From Actinomyces sp. UMB0138 (GTDB lineage: Bacteria > Bacillota > Negativicutes > Veillonellales > Veillonellaceae), in contig NZ_PKMC01000002.1 in assembly GCF_002849225.1 (NCBI RefSeq), positions 600,430-664,429 of the forward strand: DNA of 64,000 nucleotides, read 5' to 3'. Shown here piece by piece: positions 26,432 through 35,508 of this stretch. Under the pieces are notes generated by a model. That model was not told the origin of the DNA. It saw only the letters and a list, made by a program, of their open reading frames with translations, and ran no database searches. The position numbers were made by a program, and so were the translations under genes. The stretch's first letter is position 1, and every line of letters begins with the position of its first letter.

Positions 26432-27164
26432 AACTGACAAGGTGCTAGCCGGGGCGGTAGAGCTCGCCCGCGAGGCTTTACTGGCAATTGCAAAGGCAGA
26501 TGAAGTCGGTGACCATCTGGATTTTGTTCTAGATGACGTGCGGCTGGGCACCCATTCTTTTGAGTGCCTGAAGGCCGGCTATCGCGGGTGGCGCTGGGTC
26601 ACTACCCTTGCCCGCGTGCCCCGGGGCCGCAAGGCTACTATTTGCGAGGTCGCGCTTATTCCTGGCCCGGACGCGCTGCTGGCTCCCAAGTGGGTGCCGT
26701 GGAAAGAGCGGCTGAAGCCAGGCGACATGCGTCCCGGCGACACGTTGCCCTACCAGGAACAGGACGAACGCCTAGAACCTGGGTACACGCAGGTAGATCA
26801 GGAAAACCGGGACGCCCTCCAGATTGACGAGGTCGGACTGGGGCGCAAGCGGGTGCTTTCCCCCGAGGGGCGCGATCAGGCAGCTAAGCGCTGGTACCGC
26901 TCCCGCGAGCACGGCCCGGAACGCGCGCGCAAGAAGAAGGGGGAACAGTGTTCCACCTGCGGTTTTCTGATGAAGTTGCACGGGTCGATGCGCACCATGT
27001 TTGGGGTGTGTGCCAATGAATGGTCGCCCTCTGACGGCAGGGTAGTAAGCCTGGATCACGTGTGTGGGGCCCACTCAGAAACTGACGAGGACGTAGCGCC
27101 CACTACCGTGCCAAAGAATCAGGCGGCGCTCAGCGACGCCGATCTGGAGGTAACTGCCTCGTAA
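26424..27164 (+). CDS. DUF3027 protein
   Basis: About 246 residues of an actinobacterial family of unknown function. The N-terminal half has GTHSFECLKAGYRGWRWVTTLAR and GRKATICEVALIPGPDALLAPKWVPW; the C-terminal half carries a likely zinc site (CSTCGF, then Cys in GVCANEWSPSDGR and DHVCGAHS). The ATG at 26424 is the nearest start to the family's usual N-terminus; an ATG at 26415 is an alternative. It is translationally coupled to the cold-shock gene. No function is known to me. Confidence 0.85.
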   Translation: MPETDKVLAGAVELAREALLAIAKADEVGDHLDFVLDDVRLGTHSFECLKAGYRGWRWVTTLARVPRGRKATICEVALIPGPDALLAPKWVPWKERLKPGDMRPGDTLPYQEQDERLEPGYTQVDQENRDALQIDEVGLGRKRVLSPEGRDQAAKRWYRSREHGPERARKKKGEQCSTCGFLMKLHGSMRTMFGVCANEWSPSDGRVVSLDHVCGAHSETDEDVAPTTVPKNQAALSDADLEVTAS

Positions 27165-27243
27165 CGTGGCGCGAAGAACATTTATGCAAAAATGGCTTAT
27201 TTATGCCGTTTTTGGCCCTTATCTACGAAAAGTGTGAGCAAGC

Positions 27244-27266
27244 AGTTTTCCGCTGCGGGAAAAACT
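27244..27266. repeat. Small inverted repeat upstream of the purine permease
   Basis: AGTTTTCCGC and GCGGGAAAAACT pair with one extra base and lie 46 bp before the permease start. It could be a weak terminator of the DUF3027 transcript or a regulator site. No purine riboswitch core was recognised. Confidence 0.35.
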
Positions 27267-27311
27267 CTGAAAATATTGGTGCGGACTGTTCCCCATTGAA
27301 TTGGAAGAGAC

Positions 27312-28751
27312 GTGGCATCAAACACTACTGCAGCTGCGAACCGCAGCGGGCTTGATAAGTTCTTTCACATTAGTGAGCGTGGCTCTACAGTTGGGCGCGA
27401 ATTCCGCGGAGGTCTAGTTACCTTCTTCGCGATGGCCTACATTCTTGTAGTCAACGCCAATCTTTTAGGGGGAGTCGATTCGTCTATTCCTCCTACTTCT
27501 ATTGCGGCAGGCACAGCTTTGGTGGCTGGCCTCATGTCCATTCTTATGGGCGTTGTCGCAAACTACCCATTGGCGCTTGCTGCGGGCATGGGCCTAAACG
27601 CGATGGTGGCATTCACCTTGTGCGGTGCTATGGGACTCAGCTACGCCGAAGCAATGGGATTGATTTTCTGGGAGGGCGCAGCGATCACTCTGCTGGTTCT
27701 TACCGGGTTGCGCGAGGCCGTATTTAGGGCAGTTCCCGCCGAATTGAAGACTGCTATTTCTGTGGGCATCGGCCTGTTTATTGCTTTCGTTGGCCTGCTC
27801 AATGCTGGCGTCATCCGCCCTGGCGGGACTCCGGTACAGCTGGGTATTGACGGCTCCCTTGCGGGCTGGCCTGCATTCATCTTCGTGGTTGGCTTGCTCC
27901 TGATCGTCATCTTGTACGTGAAGAAAGTTCGCGGTGCGATCCTGATCGGTATCGTCGGTGCCACCACTTTGTCGGTAATTGTGCAGGCAATTGCGCACGT
28001 TCCGGCCATGCATGACGAAACTGGCAAGGTAGCTCACCCAACCGGGTGGGGGCTTAATGCTCCGAACCTGACTGGTTCGCCCATCCGCCTTCCCGATTTT
28101 GCCACCCTGGGCCAGATCGATTTCTTTGGCGCATTCTCCAAGCTGGGCCCAATAGCCGCAGTGCTGATCATCTTCTCGCTACTGCTCGCCGACTTCTTTG
28201 ACACCATGGGCACCATGGTTGCGATCGGTGCCGAGGGCGACCTGCTTGACGAGAACGGCATCCCGCCGCACTCGGACCGAATCTTGCTGGTTGACTCCAT
28301 TGCTGCCGCCGTCGGTGGCCTGGCGGGCACGTCCTCGAACACTTCGTACGTGGAATCTTCCGCAGGCGTTGGCGAGGGCGCACGTACTGGGCTGGCTACC
28401 GTGTTTACTGGTGCTTTCTTCTTGCTGTCGGTATTCTTCTCCCCGCTGGTCGAGGTCGTACCGTCTGAAGCTGCTTCGACCGCGCTGGTCTTCGTTGGTT
28501 TCTTGATGATGCAGCAGGTGCTGGACATCGATTGGAAGGATCCCGAGATTGCAATCCCGGCGTTCCTGACTGTGGCCATGATGCCCTTCGCCTACTCGAT
28601 CACGGTGGGCATCGGTGCGGGCGTTATCGTCTGGACCATCATCAAGCTGGCCCGCGGCAAGGCGCGCGAAATTCACCCGCTGATGGCGCTAGTCGCAATC
28701 TTGTTCGTGTTCTACTTTGTGCTCGGCCCCATCAAGGCGCTGTTTGCCTGA
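27312..28751 (+). CDS. NCS2-family purine permease (AzgA type)
   Basis: A 479-residue nucleobase:cation symporter of the AzgA-like NCS2 branch, for guanine, hypoxanthine or adenine uptake. Recognised: FRGGLVTFFAMAYILVVNANLLG at the N-terminus, AAGMGLNAMVAFTL, VGLLNAGVI, LLADFFDTMGTMVAIG and SSNTSYVESSAGVGEGARTG, typical of this family. About 12 or more membrane segments. The GTG start has a TTGGAAGAG ribosome site. It is monocistronic with its own terminator. Confidence 0.92.
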   Translation: MASNTTAAANRSGLDKFFHISERGSTVGREFRGGLVTFFAMAYILVVNANLLGGVDSSIPPTSIAAGTALVAGLMSILMGVVANYPLALAAGMGLNAMVAFTLCGAMGLSYAEAMGLIFWEGAAITLLVLTGLREAVFRAVPAELKTAISVGIGLFIAFVGLLNAGVIRPGGTPVQLGIDGSLAGWPAFIFVVGLLLIVILYVKKVRGAILIGIVGATTLSVIVQAIAHVPAMHDETGKVAHPTGWGLNAPNLTGSPIRLPDFATLGQIDFFGAFSKLGPIAAVLIIFSLLLADFFDTMGTMVAIGAEGDLLDENGIPPHSDRILLVDSIAAAVGGLAGTSSNTSYVESSAGVGEGARTGLATVFTGAFFLLSVFFSPLVEVVPSEAASTALVFVGFLMMQQVLDIDWKDPEIAIPAFLTVAMMPFAYSITVGIGAGVIVWTIIKLARGKAREIHPLMALVAILFVFYFVLGPIKALFA

Positions 28752-28768
28752 GTAAATAACTCTTGGAG

Positions 28769-28805
28769 CTGCCCAAGCCACTAGCTGGCTTGGGCAGTTC
28801 TTTTT
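28769..28805 (+). terminator. Terminator of the purine permease gene
   Basis: CTGCCCAAGCCA-CTAGC-TGGCTTGGGCAG followed by TTCTTTTT, 17 bases past the stop. Confidence 0.95.
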
Positions 28806-28941
28806 CTCCTTATATAGGGGGGACAGGTAGCGGCAGATATGTAGGGGCCAGGTTGAGGCAGAAGGCGGACGCGGATCCCTCGAATAATTTTCATTCCCCG
28901 TGCGGCCTGCAAATTTGTATGAAGTGAGCGAAGATGAATGT

Positions 28942-30216
28942 ATGGGAAGAACCTTTGCGTCACTGAAGTTTAGAAGCTATCGGCTCTGGTTCATAGCGTC
29001 TGTGTTTGCCAATGTTGGTACCTGGATGCAGCGGGTGGCCCAAGATTGGGTGGTTCTTACTGAGCTGACAGATAACTCTGGTTTTGCGGTGGGGGTAACC
29101 ACCGCCCTGCAGTTCTTGCCCATGCTGCTGTTCGGCGCCGCAGCGGGAGTGCTGGCGGATCGAATGGATAAGCGCAAGCTGTTAATTTTTACGCAGTCCG
29201 CAATGGGGATCCTGGCGATTGTGATGGCAGTGCTGCTACTTACCAACACTGCAGCGCTGTGGCACCTGTACGTGTTTGCGTTCCTTACTGGCTGCGTGGC
29301 AGCAGCTGATACGCCCGTGCGGCTGGTCTATATTTCTTCTCTAGTGCCCCCAAAAATGTTGCCCAATGCAGTGGGGCTCAATTCGACCTCATTTAATATG
29401 GCCAGGCTAGTGGGGCCAGCCGTTGCCGGTGTCGCGGTGGCCGCGGTCGGGCCGGGCTGGGTGTTTCTGCTGAACGCACTTACTTTTGCCGGCCCGGTGT
29501 TCGTCATGTTCCTGATCAAAGAGACTTACGAATCGGCGCCAGCCAAAAAGCCCGAGCGCAAGGGCATGTTTATGCAGGGCTTCCGCTACATCAAGCGGCG
29601 TAGCGACATCATAGTGATCATGTGCATTGCCGGCGTCGTGTCCGCCTTCGGCCTCAATTTCCAGATGACTACCGCGGTCATGGCCCGCGTCCAGTTCCAT
29701 CGCGGTCCGGAGGCGTACGGGCTGCTCACTTCTGCCATGGCGGTGGGTACCTTGGCGGGAGCTTTGCTTGCGGCGCGCCGCAGGTACCCCAGGGTGCGGA
29801 TCGTAGTCCTCGCCGCCCTCGCCTTTGGGGTGGCCTCGGGAGCGGCAGCGCTAGCACCCGGGTACTGGACCTTTGCGTTGCTGCTGATCCCTACCGGGCT
29901 TGCCACGCTAACCATGCTCACTACGGCGAACGCGGCAATTCAGATGTATACCCATCCCTCCATGCGAGGGCGGGTCATCTCTATTTACCAGACCGTCAAC
30001 ATGGGAGCCACCCCCATAGGGGCGCCGATCGTCGGGTGGGTTGCTGAAGCCTGGGGGCCGCGCTGGTCGATTGGCATAGGTTCTATCGCAGCGGTGATTA
30101 TCGCCCTCGTCATGGGCGTTTGGGCGTGGCGCAAGTGGCAGGTAGAGGTGCAGGTGCAACGGTATCGCCCGTTCCTCACCAGCTACGGGCCACGCGAACG
30201 CGCCGAGGACGACTAG
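28942..30216 (+). CDS. MFS exporter (EntS/MFS_3-like)
   Basis: A transporter of about 424 residues with 12 predicted helices. It begins RTFASLKFRSYRLWFIASVFANVGTWMQRVAQDWVV, typical of the EntS-type MFS branch, with LADRMDKRKLL as the loop 2-3 motif. The substrate is unknown; the branch includes siderophore and drug exporters. The ATG at 28942 fits the family start; in-frame GTG codons at 28924 and 28900 are alternatives, and none has a clear ribosome site. The last four bases overlap the convergent serC gene. Confidence 0.85.
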   Translation: MGRTFASLKFRSYRLWFIASVFANVGTWMQRVAQDWVVLTELTDNSGFAVGVTTALQFLPMLLFGAAAGVLADRMDKRKLLIFTQSAMGILAIVMAVLLLTNTAALWHLYVFAFLTGCVAAADTPVRLVYISSLVPPKMLPNAVGLNSTSFNMARLVGPAVAGVAVAAVGPGWVFLLNALTFAGPVFVMFLIKETYESAPAKKPERKGMFMQGFRYIKRRSDIIVIMCIAGVVSAFGLNFQMTTAVMARVQFHRGPEAYGLLTSAMAVGTLAGALLAARRRYPRVRIVVLAALAFGVASGAAALAPGYWTFALLLIPTGLATLTMLTTANAAIQMYTHPSMRGRVISIYQTVNMGATPIGAPIVGWVAEAWGPRWSIGIGSIAAVIIALVMGVWAWRKWQVEVQVQRYRPFLTSYGPRERAEDD

Positions 30217-31313
30217 AGGTGCGCGCCAATCCAATCTAGACATTCAAGGAGCGCGCACACGTCCGCTTCGCTGACTGCGGGGTAGGTGCCTATGCGCAGC
30301 TGGTTGCGCCCCAAGGCGCGGTAGGAGTCGATGTCGACAATGCCCGCGCGGCGACAGACGCTACTAATGGCCTTTGCGTCCAGTCCTTCTATATCTATTG
30401 TGGCAACTACCGGGGAACGCAGTGCAGGTACCTTGACGAAGGGAGTGGCGAAGTCGGAAGACTCTGCCCATTCGTAGATCAGTTGTGCCTTGCGGGCGCA
30501 CGCAGCTGCCACTTTCTGTGGCCCACCGGCATCTATCAGCGCGTCCAGTTCTTCCGAGAGCAGGATCAGCGTGGCCAGTGCGGGGGTGTTCACGGTCTGT
30601 TGGGCGGCAGACTTTTCTACTGCCAGCGCCAGGTTCAACACGTCGGGCATCCACCGGCGCTGATCGCTTGCCAACTCGTGGGCTCTTTCGACTGCCGCCG
30701 GAGAGAGGAAGGCAAACCAGAGGCCCCCGTCGGAGGCAAACACCTTCTGCGGCGAAAAGTAGTACGCGTCGGGGAGCGTACTAAGAGGAAGCGCTCCCGC
30801 GATGGAGGTGGCGTCCACAAGCCGCAAGCCTCCTGCAGTGGGGACCTGCAACGGACTGACAACCCCCGTGGAAGTTTCGTGATGCACCCAGGCGTAGGCG
30901 TCGACCTCGGCGTTGGGACGCACCATTGCTAAAGACCCGGGGGCCGCCTTGTATATAACCGGATCGCGCAAATGCGGAGCGGCAGCGGTATGCGCAGCAA
31001 ATTTTTGTCCGAACGCTCCAAACACCGCGTGAGCACTGCGGCGCCGCACCAGGGAAGTGGTGGCTACAGCCCAAAAAGTGGAGGCGCCTCCGTTGCCTAG
31101 CACTACCGCGTATTCCTTGGGTAGGCCGAAGTAGTCGCGGAACCTCTCTTGGATGGAACCCACCAGCGCTCGCACCGGTTGCTGCCTATGGGAGGTACCC
31201 ATCAGGGGCGAGGCCGCCACCTGCTGTAGATGCGAGGGCGGAATCTTTGTTGGGCCACAGCCGAACCGGCCGTCGCTGGGCAGTAGGGATTTTGGTAGTT
31301 GCAGTTCCTCCAT
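30213..31313 (-). CDS. serC: Phosphoserine aminotransferase
   Basis: A 366-residue class V PLP aminotransferase of the actinobacterial SerC branch, converting 3-phosphohydroxypyruvate to phosphoserine. Seen: DGRFGCGPTKIPP at the N-terminus, GNGGASTFWAVAT for the cofactor phosphate, HHETSTGV and the PLP lysine in FSPQKVFASDGG. An AGGG ribosome site lies eight bases before the start. It is monocistronic and divergent to the DtxR gene. Confidence 0.93.
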   Translation of the reverse strand: MEELQLPKSLLPSDGRFGCGPTKIPPSHLQQVAASPLMGTSHRQQPVRALVGSIQERFRDYFGLPKEYAVVLGNGGASTFWAVATTSLVRRRSAHAVFGAFGQKFAAHTAAAPHLRDPVIYKAAPGSLAMVRPNAEVDAYAWVHHETSTGVVSPLQVPTAGGLRLVDATSIAGALPLSTLPDAYYFSPQKVFASDGGLWFAFLSPAAVERAHELASDQRRWMPDVLNLALAVEKSAAQQTVNTPALATLILLSEELDALIDAGGPQKVAAACARKAQLIYEWAESSDFATPFVKVPALRSPVVATIDIEGLDAKAISSVCRRAGIVDIDSYRALGRNQLRIGTYPAVSEADVCALLECLDWIGAHL

Positions 31314-31396
31314 AAACTAACCCTAGCGATCTCGCCCGGCTAGAACTAGGTAGTCTGGATAGAATTAACGGCAACTTGCGCGATAAGGAGGAGCAC

Positions 31397-32065
31397 GTGG
31401 GCAATCTGATCGATACCACGGAGATGTATCTGAAGACTATCTTCGAGATGGAAGAAGATGGCATCCCTCCTCTGCGTGCCAGAATCGTTGAAAGATTGGG
31501 CCAATCTGGGCCTACCGTGTCGCAAACTGTGGCGCGGATGGAACGCGACAAGCTAGTTTTTGTCGGTGAAGATCGTATTATTCAGCTTTCAAAGGAGGGG
31601 CGTTCGCGGGCGATAGAGGTAATAAGAAAACACCGCCTTGTTGAATGCCTGCTTGTTGGCCCCCTAAAACTGCCATGGGCCGAGGCACATGAAGAGGCCT
31701 GTAGGTGGGAGCATGTCCTGTCCAAGAAAGTAGAGGAGCGGCTGGCGGATGTGATGGGGGATCCCGCGGTGGATCCGTACGGGAACCCGATCCCCGGTCA
31801 CAAGCCTGTGGCTGAACGGCACGAGGTAGCTGCCTCAGAGCTTGAACTGGACGGCAACAAAGAGGTGCAGATCACTCGTTTCGGGGAGCCGCTACAGGCA
31901 GAGCCAGGCGTTTTAGGGCAATTGCAACAATTTTCCATACAGGTGGGCACAACTGTAACAATTTTGGTCGAGGGCGACGTCGCCCGCCTGAAATCTGCCT
32001 CCACCAGGGGGGATGTGCGTTTCGATGCCTCCTTGCTGGCCCACCTGTTCGTAGCCATAAATTAA
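31397..32065 (+). CDS. DtxR-family metal-dependent repressor
   Basis: 222 residues with the DtxR plan: N-terminal winged helix (DTTEMYLKTIFEMEEDGIPPLRARIVERLGQS with VSQTVARMERDKLV), a dimer and metal-binding domain containing EHVLSKKVEERL and DPYGNPIPG, and a C-terminal SH3-like domain. The GTG start at 31397 follows AAGGAGG; an earlier start at 31376 would include the ribosome site. Whether iron or manganese is sensed cannot be told; the full three-domain form is more IdeR/DtxR-like. No recognisable iron box was found in its own promoter. Confidence 0.92.
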   Translation: MGNLIDTTEMYLKTIFEMEEDGIPPLRARIVERLGQSGPTVSQTVARMERDKLVFVGEDRIIQLSKEGRSRAIEVIRKHRLVECLLVGPLKLPWAEAHEEACRWEHVLSKKVEERLADVMGDPAVDPYGNPIPGHKPVAERHEVAASELELDGNKEVQITRFGEPLQAEPGVLGQLQQFSIQVGTTVTILVEGDVARLKSASTRGDVRFDASLLAHLFVAIN

Positions 32066-32102
32066 TATTCGCGTGATCTGTCCCGCGTTTCTGTAATAAA
32101 AA

Positions 32103-32131
32103 CGTGACAAACCGTTATCTTCCGGTTATGC
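32103..32131 (+). promoter_or_regulatory. Promoter and structured leader of the NlpC/P60 gene
   Basis: GTGACA and TATGCT about 17 bp apart give a promoter starting near 32138, leaving about 100 bases of leader before the ATG at 32242. In the leader, TGCGAG (32163-32168) and CTCGCA (32182-32187) can pair and the stem can extend through flanking GCG/CGC. No known riboswitch core was recognised. Confidence 0.4.
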
Positions 32132-32241
32132 TTTTTCTCGACAGATCTTCAGATCGCGTTTTTGCGAGTCCTCAAACTTGCCTCGCAGAAGCGGAAATCA
32201 ATGAGCAAACGGTGCGAGTGCCAGTAGTTGGTGAGGAGCTA

Positions 32242-33024
32242 ATGGGAGTCATCTTGGCTAAGAAGTCCGCTGGTCGGCATCGCGCAGCTTGCCGCCCCTC
32301 GACACCTCTGACCGAACTCGGCAATTCTCTTGCCGCACCTGCTACTCGTCGTCGCGCAGGCGCCGTCGTAGGTACTTCTATCGCCCTCTCCGGCGTCGTG
32401 GTAGTGCCGGCCCTAGCAGGCACCGTCGGCCACCAGGCGCCAGCTAAAGGGGTCAACGTTGCGAGCGTAGCGAAGACTCTAAAGAGCAGCGTTGCCAAGA
32501 ACGGCTCGGTCAAGGCCACCATCAAGTCTTGGGACGATTCCAGCACCAAGACCAAGGCTGCTTACTCCGAGGCTAAGACTTCCAAGACGCAGGGCCAGAA
32601 CCGTGCAGCGGTTGCTTCCAGCACCCAGCAGGATGGGGATACCACTGAGGCGTCCTCCACTCAGCAGCTCGGCCACTCTGACGCTACCGGCAACGCGATC
32701 GTTGACATTGCGATGCGCTACCTGGGCATGCCCTACGTTTTTGGTGCTGCTGGCCCGGATGCTTTCGATTGCTCCGGCTTCACCATGGTTGTGTACGGCC
32801 AGTTCGGTATTTCTCTGCCGCACCAGTCTGAAGGTCAGGCAGCTGCTATGGGCTCCTACGAGGTCTCCGCAGCCGAGGCTCAGCCCGGCGATCTAATGTG
32901 GACCCCCGGCCACGTCGGCATCTATCTAGGCAATGGCAAGATGATCCACGCCGCTACACCCGCAACTGGCGTTGTCATCGGTGATGTATACACTTCCTTC
33001 CACTACTACCGGATGGCTCGTTAA
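32242..33024 (+). CDS. Secreted NlpC/P60 peptidoglycan hydrolase
   Basis: 260 residues. An unusually long N-region (about 38 residues with many Arg/Lys) precedes the hydrophobic signal core GAVVGTSIALSGVVVVPALAG; then a Ser/Thr/Lys-rich linker of about 80 residues, and a C-terminal NlpC/P60 domain with the catalytic Cys in FDCSGFTMVVYG and His in PGHVGIYLGNGKMIHA. It should cut peptide stems of peptidoglycan, as RipA-type enzymes do during separation of daughter cells. The ATG at 32242 has GAGGAG three bases upstream; a longer frame from 32104 includes the promoter and was rejected. Confidence 0.9.
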   Translation: MGVILAKKSAGRHRAACRPSTPLTELGNSLAAPATRRRAGAVVGTSIALSGVVVVPALAGTVGHQAPAKGVNVASVAKTLKSSVAKNGSVKATIKSWDDSSTKTKAAYSEAKTSKTQGQNRAAVASSTQQDGDTTEASSTQQLGHSDATGNAIVDIAMRYLGMPYVFGAAGPDAFDCSGFTMVVYGQFGISLPHQSEGQAAAMGSYEVSAAEAQPGDLMWTPGHVGIYLGNGKMIHAATPATGVVIGDVYTSFHYYRMAR

Positions 33025-33041
33025 CAAAAACTTTTAGATAG

Positions 33042-33075
33042 AACGCGCCCCTTTTTGCTCGGGGGCGCGTTTTTT
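33042..33075 (+). terminator. Terminator of the NlpC/P60 gene
   Basis: AACGCGCCCC and GGGGCGCGTT form a 10-bp stem followed by a T-run, 17 bases past the stop. Confidence 0.93.
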
Positions 33076-33213
33076 ATGTCTGCGAGGGCGGTAGTTTATC
33101 GATATTTTGCCTGCTAGAGGGGTTTATGTGAGAAGTGGCGTACGTAAATTTGTCCCACTAGGCGTGCTAATAGTGCACAATAGGGAGTAGGTAATACCTT
33201 TTGGGAGGTTCCT

Positions 33214-34134
33214 ATGTCTGGTAAAGCAATCCTGGTTGGTGTAGATGGTTCGAAGGAGAGCCTGCAAGCTGTCGAGTGGGCGGCTGACCGAGCCAGTCGT
33301 ACCGGCAGTGAGCTCACGATTGTTTGCGCCTATGCGCTCCCTTCCTTTACCGCCGCTTCTTTGGACGGTGGCTATGCCGCTCTAGATGACGAGACGATCA
33401 AGGCCTCCGCGCAGGCAGTTGTTGATGAGGCCGCGCAGGCGGCTAAGCGGGATGGGCTTACTGTTAATACTGTTCTTGAGCCGGGTGATCCGGCTGGCGT
33501 ACTGATCGACCTTTCCGAGGACTACCAGATGGTAGTTGTGGGTACCAGGGGAGGCGGGGGCTTCGCCGACAGGCTGTTGGGGACCGTCTCTTCGGCTCTG
33601 CCCGCGCACGCATCTTGTCCGGTAGTGGTAGTGCCTCGTCACCATTCCGGCCCCGCTTTCACTCCCGCTAAGCGCATCGTCGTCGGTGTGGATGGTTCTT
33701 CTGCGGCAAGCCCGTCGCTGCGGTACGCCGTGAAGGAAGCAAAGGCGTGGGGCGCAGAGCTCACAGTAGTTTCTGCTGTGCCGCTTGCTACTTCGTCCTC
33801 GACCATGGGCTGGTTCCCAGCGTCTGTGGATCGCGATGCAGTCATCGAGGACACGCGCCAGCGCCTAACTGAACTGGTGCAGAATGTCCAGGACAGGGAC
33901 GGGGTAACTATTCGTCGCCATGCGCTAGATGGAAACGCGGCGGCATTGCTCACGGAGTTCTCTACTGCGGTTGACCTGGTAGTGGTCGGTAGTCGCGGCA
34001 AGGGCGGCTTTGCGGGGTTGTTGCTTGGGTCTACCTCCCAGGCGGTGTTGGGGCACTCGCAGTGCCCGGTCATGGTGGTACCCACCCGTAGCCGAGACGA
34101 GGGCGACGCGGTGGCACCGAAGTGGGATAGGTAG
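33214..34134 (+). CDS. Tandem universal stress protein (two UspA domains)
   Basis: 306 residues with two Usp domains (about 3-142 and 152-290). Each begins with a V-GVDGS strand and ends with the nucleotide motif GTRGGGGFADRLLGTVSSAL or GSRGKGGFAGLLLGSTSQAV, so both halves look able to bind ATP. A GGGAGG ribosome site is present. It stands alone. Confidence 0.93.
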   Translation: MSGKAILVGVDGSKESLQAVEWAADRASRTGSELTIVCAYALPSFTAASLDGGYAALDDETIKASAQAVVDEAAQAAKRDGLTVNTVLEPGDPAGVLIDLSEDYQMVVVGTRGGGGFADRLLGTVSSALPAHASCPVVVVPRHHSGPAFTPAKRIVVGVDGSSAASPSLRYAVKEAKAWGAELTVVSAVPLATSSSTMGWFPASVDRDAVIEDTRQRLTELVQNVQDRDGVTIRRHALDGNAAALLTEFSTAVDLVVVGSRGKGGFAGLLLGSTSQAVLGHSQCPVMVVPTRSRDEGDAVAPKWDR

Positions 34135-34156
34135 AGTTTTCGCTTACATTTTTTGT

Positions 34157-34190
34157 GAAGGCCGACTAGGCATTTAGCTAGTCGGCCTTC
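34157..34190. terminator. Hairpin after the universal stress gene
   Basis: GAAGGCCGACTAG and CTAGTCGGCCTTC form a 13-bp stem with an 8-base loop, 22 bases past the stop. No T-run follows on either strand, so it may end transcription inefficiently or protect the 3' end. Confidence 0.6.
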
Positions 34191-34212
34191 ATGCTGGTAA
34201 CCTTATGGCGTT

Positions 34213-34285
34213 GCCCTCGTAGCTCAGGGGATAGAGCACCGCTCTCCTAAAGCGGGTGTCGGACGTTCGAATCGTCTCGGGGGCA
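34213..34285 (+). tRNA. tRNA-Arg (anticodon CCT)
   Basis: A 73-base cloverleaf: acceptor GCCCTCG with CGGGGGC plus discriminator A, D arm with AGCTCAGGGGATAGAGCA, anticodon stem CCGCT-CTCCTAA-AGCGG giving anticodon CCT, and T loop GTTCGAATC. The 3' CCA is not encoded. Confidence 0.95.
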
Positions 34286-34296
34286 CTTTTTCTTGC

Positions 34297-35508
34297 CTAC
34301 GCCTCTTTGGCTGTACCTAGGCGGGACCAGGCCAGTTCGGCTAGTACCTTGGCGGTGTCCGCTACCGCGTAATCAGCAAAGTTGGCTTTTGCTGAATGGT
34401 TGAACTGGGCCTTATTTTCGTCTGTTCCTTCGGGGACCGCGGACACGCCAATGAAGCAGCCGGGGATCTTTTCGAGGACGTAGGCGAAGTCTTCAGAGGC
34501 GGCCATTGCGTGCGACTGGGGCATCCACCGTTCTTTGAATTTCACTGCCAGGGTGTTGGCTACGAACTGGTATTCGGCGGCGTCGTTGAAGGTCACTGGG
34601 GTGATCTGGTCCAGTACGCACTTCGCTTCCACGTTATTTGCTTGGGCTAGGGAGTGGATTAGTTCTTGGATCCGCGCCTGCAGGCGGATGCGGGTTTGCG
34701 GGTTCACGGAGCGCATGGTGAAGTCCATTTTGGCTTCGCCCGGGATGATGTTTTCGGTGGATCCGGCATGGATCTGCCCGCAGGTCACAACGACCGGGTC
34801 GAAAGCATCGAATTCGCGGGCTACGGTCACCTGTATTTCGCTGAGGATTTGGGCGCACGCCATGATTGGGTCGTGAGTTTCGTGGGGCGCACTGCCGTGG
34901 CCGCCGCGACCTTTTATGGTTACGTAGAGGTTATCCGAGGACGCCATGGCTCCGGTCGGCCTAGAGAAGATGGTCTTTGCCGGGTAGCGGGCCGCCCACA
35001 CGTGGCAGGCATAGGCGTGATCTGGGGTGCGCCCGGCTGCTTCTAGCAGCCCCTCGGCGATCATTTTGTCTCCGCCGTGGTGGGCCTCTTCGCCGGGTTG
35101 GAACATGAAGAGGACGTCGCCAGCAAGGTGCTCCCTTACGTGATGCAGGGCGCGCATGGCTCCTACTAGTCCGGCCATGTGCAGGTCGTGCCCGCAGGCG
35201 TGCATGTTTCCGTTCTTTGAGGCCCACGGCAGTTTTGTGGCTTCCTTTACGGGAAGGCCGTCCATGTCTGCGCGCAGTAGCACTAGGGGACGGTTTTCGC
35301 CGGCTGCGCCGCCTCGGAGGATTGCCATGTAGCCGGTAGAAGATTTGGCGGCTACAACCTCAAGGCCTAAGGAGTCAATCTCGCTGCGGATGCGCCGTGC
35401 CGTATTTGGCAGATCCAGTCCTACTTCGGGCATCTGGTGTAGTTCGTGGCGAAGTGCAATCAGCTGTGGGGTAATCCGATCGATTTCGGTGTCGATCAAT
35501 GCGGACAT
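34297..35508 (-). CDS. M20-family metal-dependent amidohydrolase
   Basis: 403 residues of the M20D type (hippurate hydrolase / N-acyl-amino-acid amidohydrolase / IAA-amino-acid hydrolase group). Metal ligands are seen in MHACGHDLHMAG and FQPGEEAHHGG, and the lid domain in GRGGHGSAPHETHDPI. It acts in the cytoplasm on an N-acylated amino acid or related amide; the substrate is unknown. It lies alone on the minus strand after tRNA-Arg. Confidence 0.9.
   Translation of the reverse strand: MSALIDTEIDRITPQLIALRHELHQMPEVGLDLPNTARRIRSEIDSLGLEVVAAKSSTGYMAILRGGAAGENRPLVLLRADMDGLPVKEATKLPWASKNGNMHACGHDLHMAGLVGAMRALHHVREHLAGDVLFMFQPGEEAHHGGDKMIAEGLLEAAGRTPDHAYACHVWAARYPAKTIFSRPTGAMASSDNLYVTIKGRGGHGSAPHETHDPIMACAQILSEIQVTVAREFDAFDPVVVTCGQIHAGSTENIIPGEAKMDFTMRSVNPQTRIRLQARIQELIHSLAQANNVEAKCVLDQITPVTFNDAAEYQFVANTLAVKFKERWMPQSHAMAASEDFAYVLEKIPGCFIGVSAVPEGTDENKAQFNHSAKANFADYAVADTAKVLAELAWSRLGTAKEA

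Noticed and set aside
27165..27311. Purine riboswitch before the NCS2 permease
   Set aside because: No conserved purine-riboswitch loop sequences were found; only a small inverted repeat is present.
32104..32241. N-terminal extension of the NlpC/P60 protein
   Set aside because: The region holds the promoter and leader; the signal peptide is coherent from the ATG at 32242, which has a ribosome site.
32066..32241. c-di-AMP (ydaO) riboswitch before the NlpC/P60 gene
   Set aside because: Expected for this gene class, but the conserved GGGGAACC-type core is not visible by eye.
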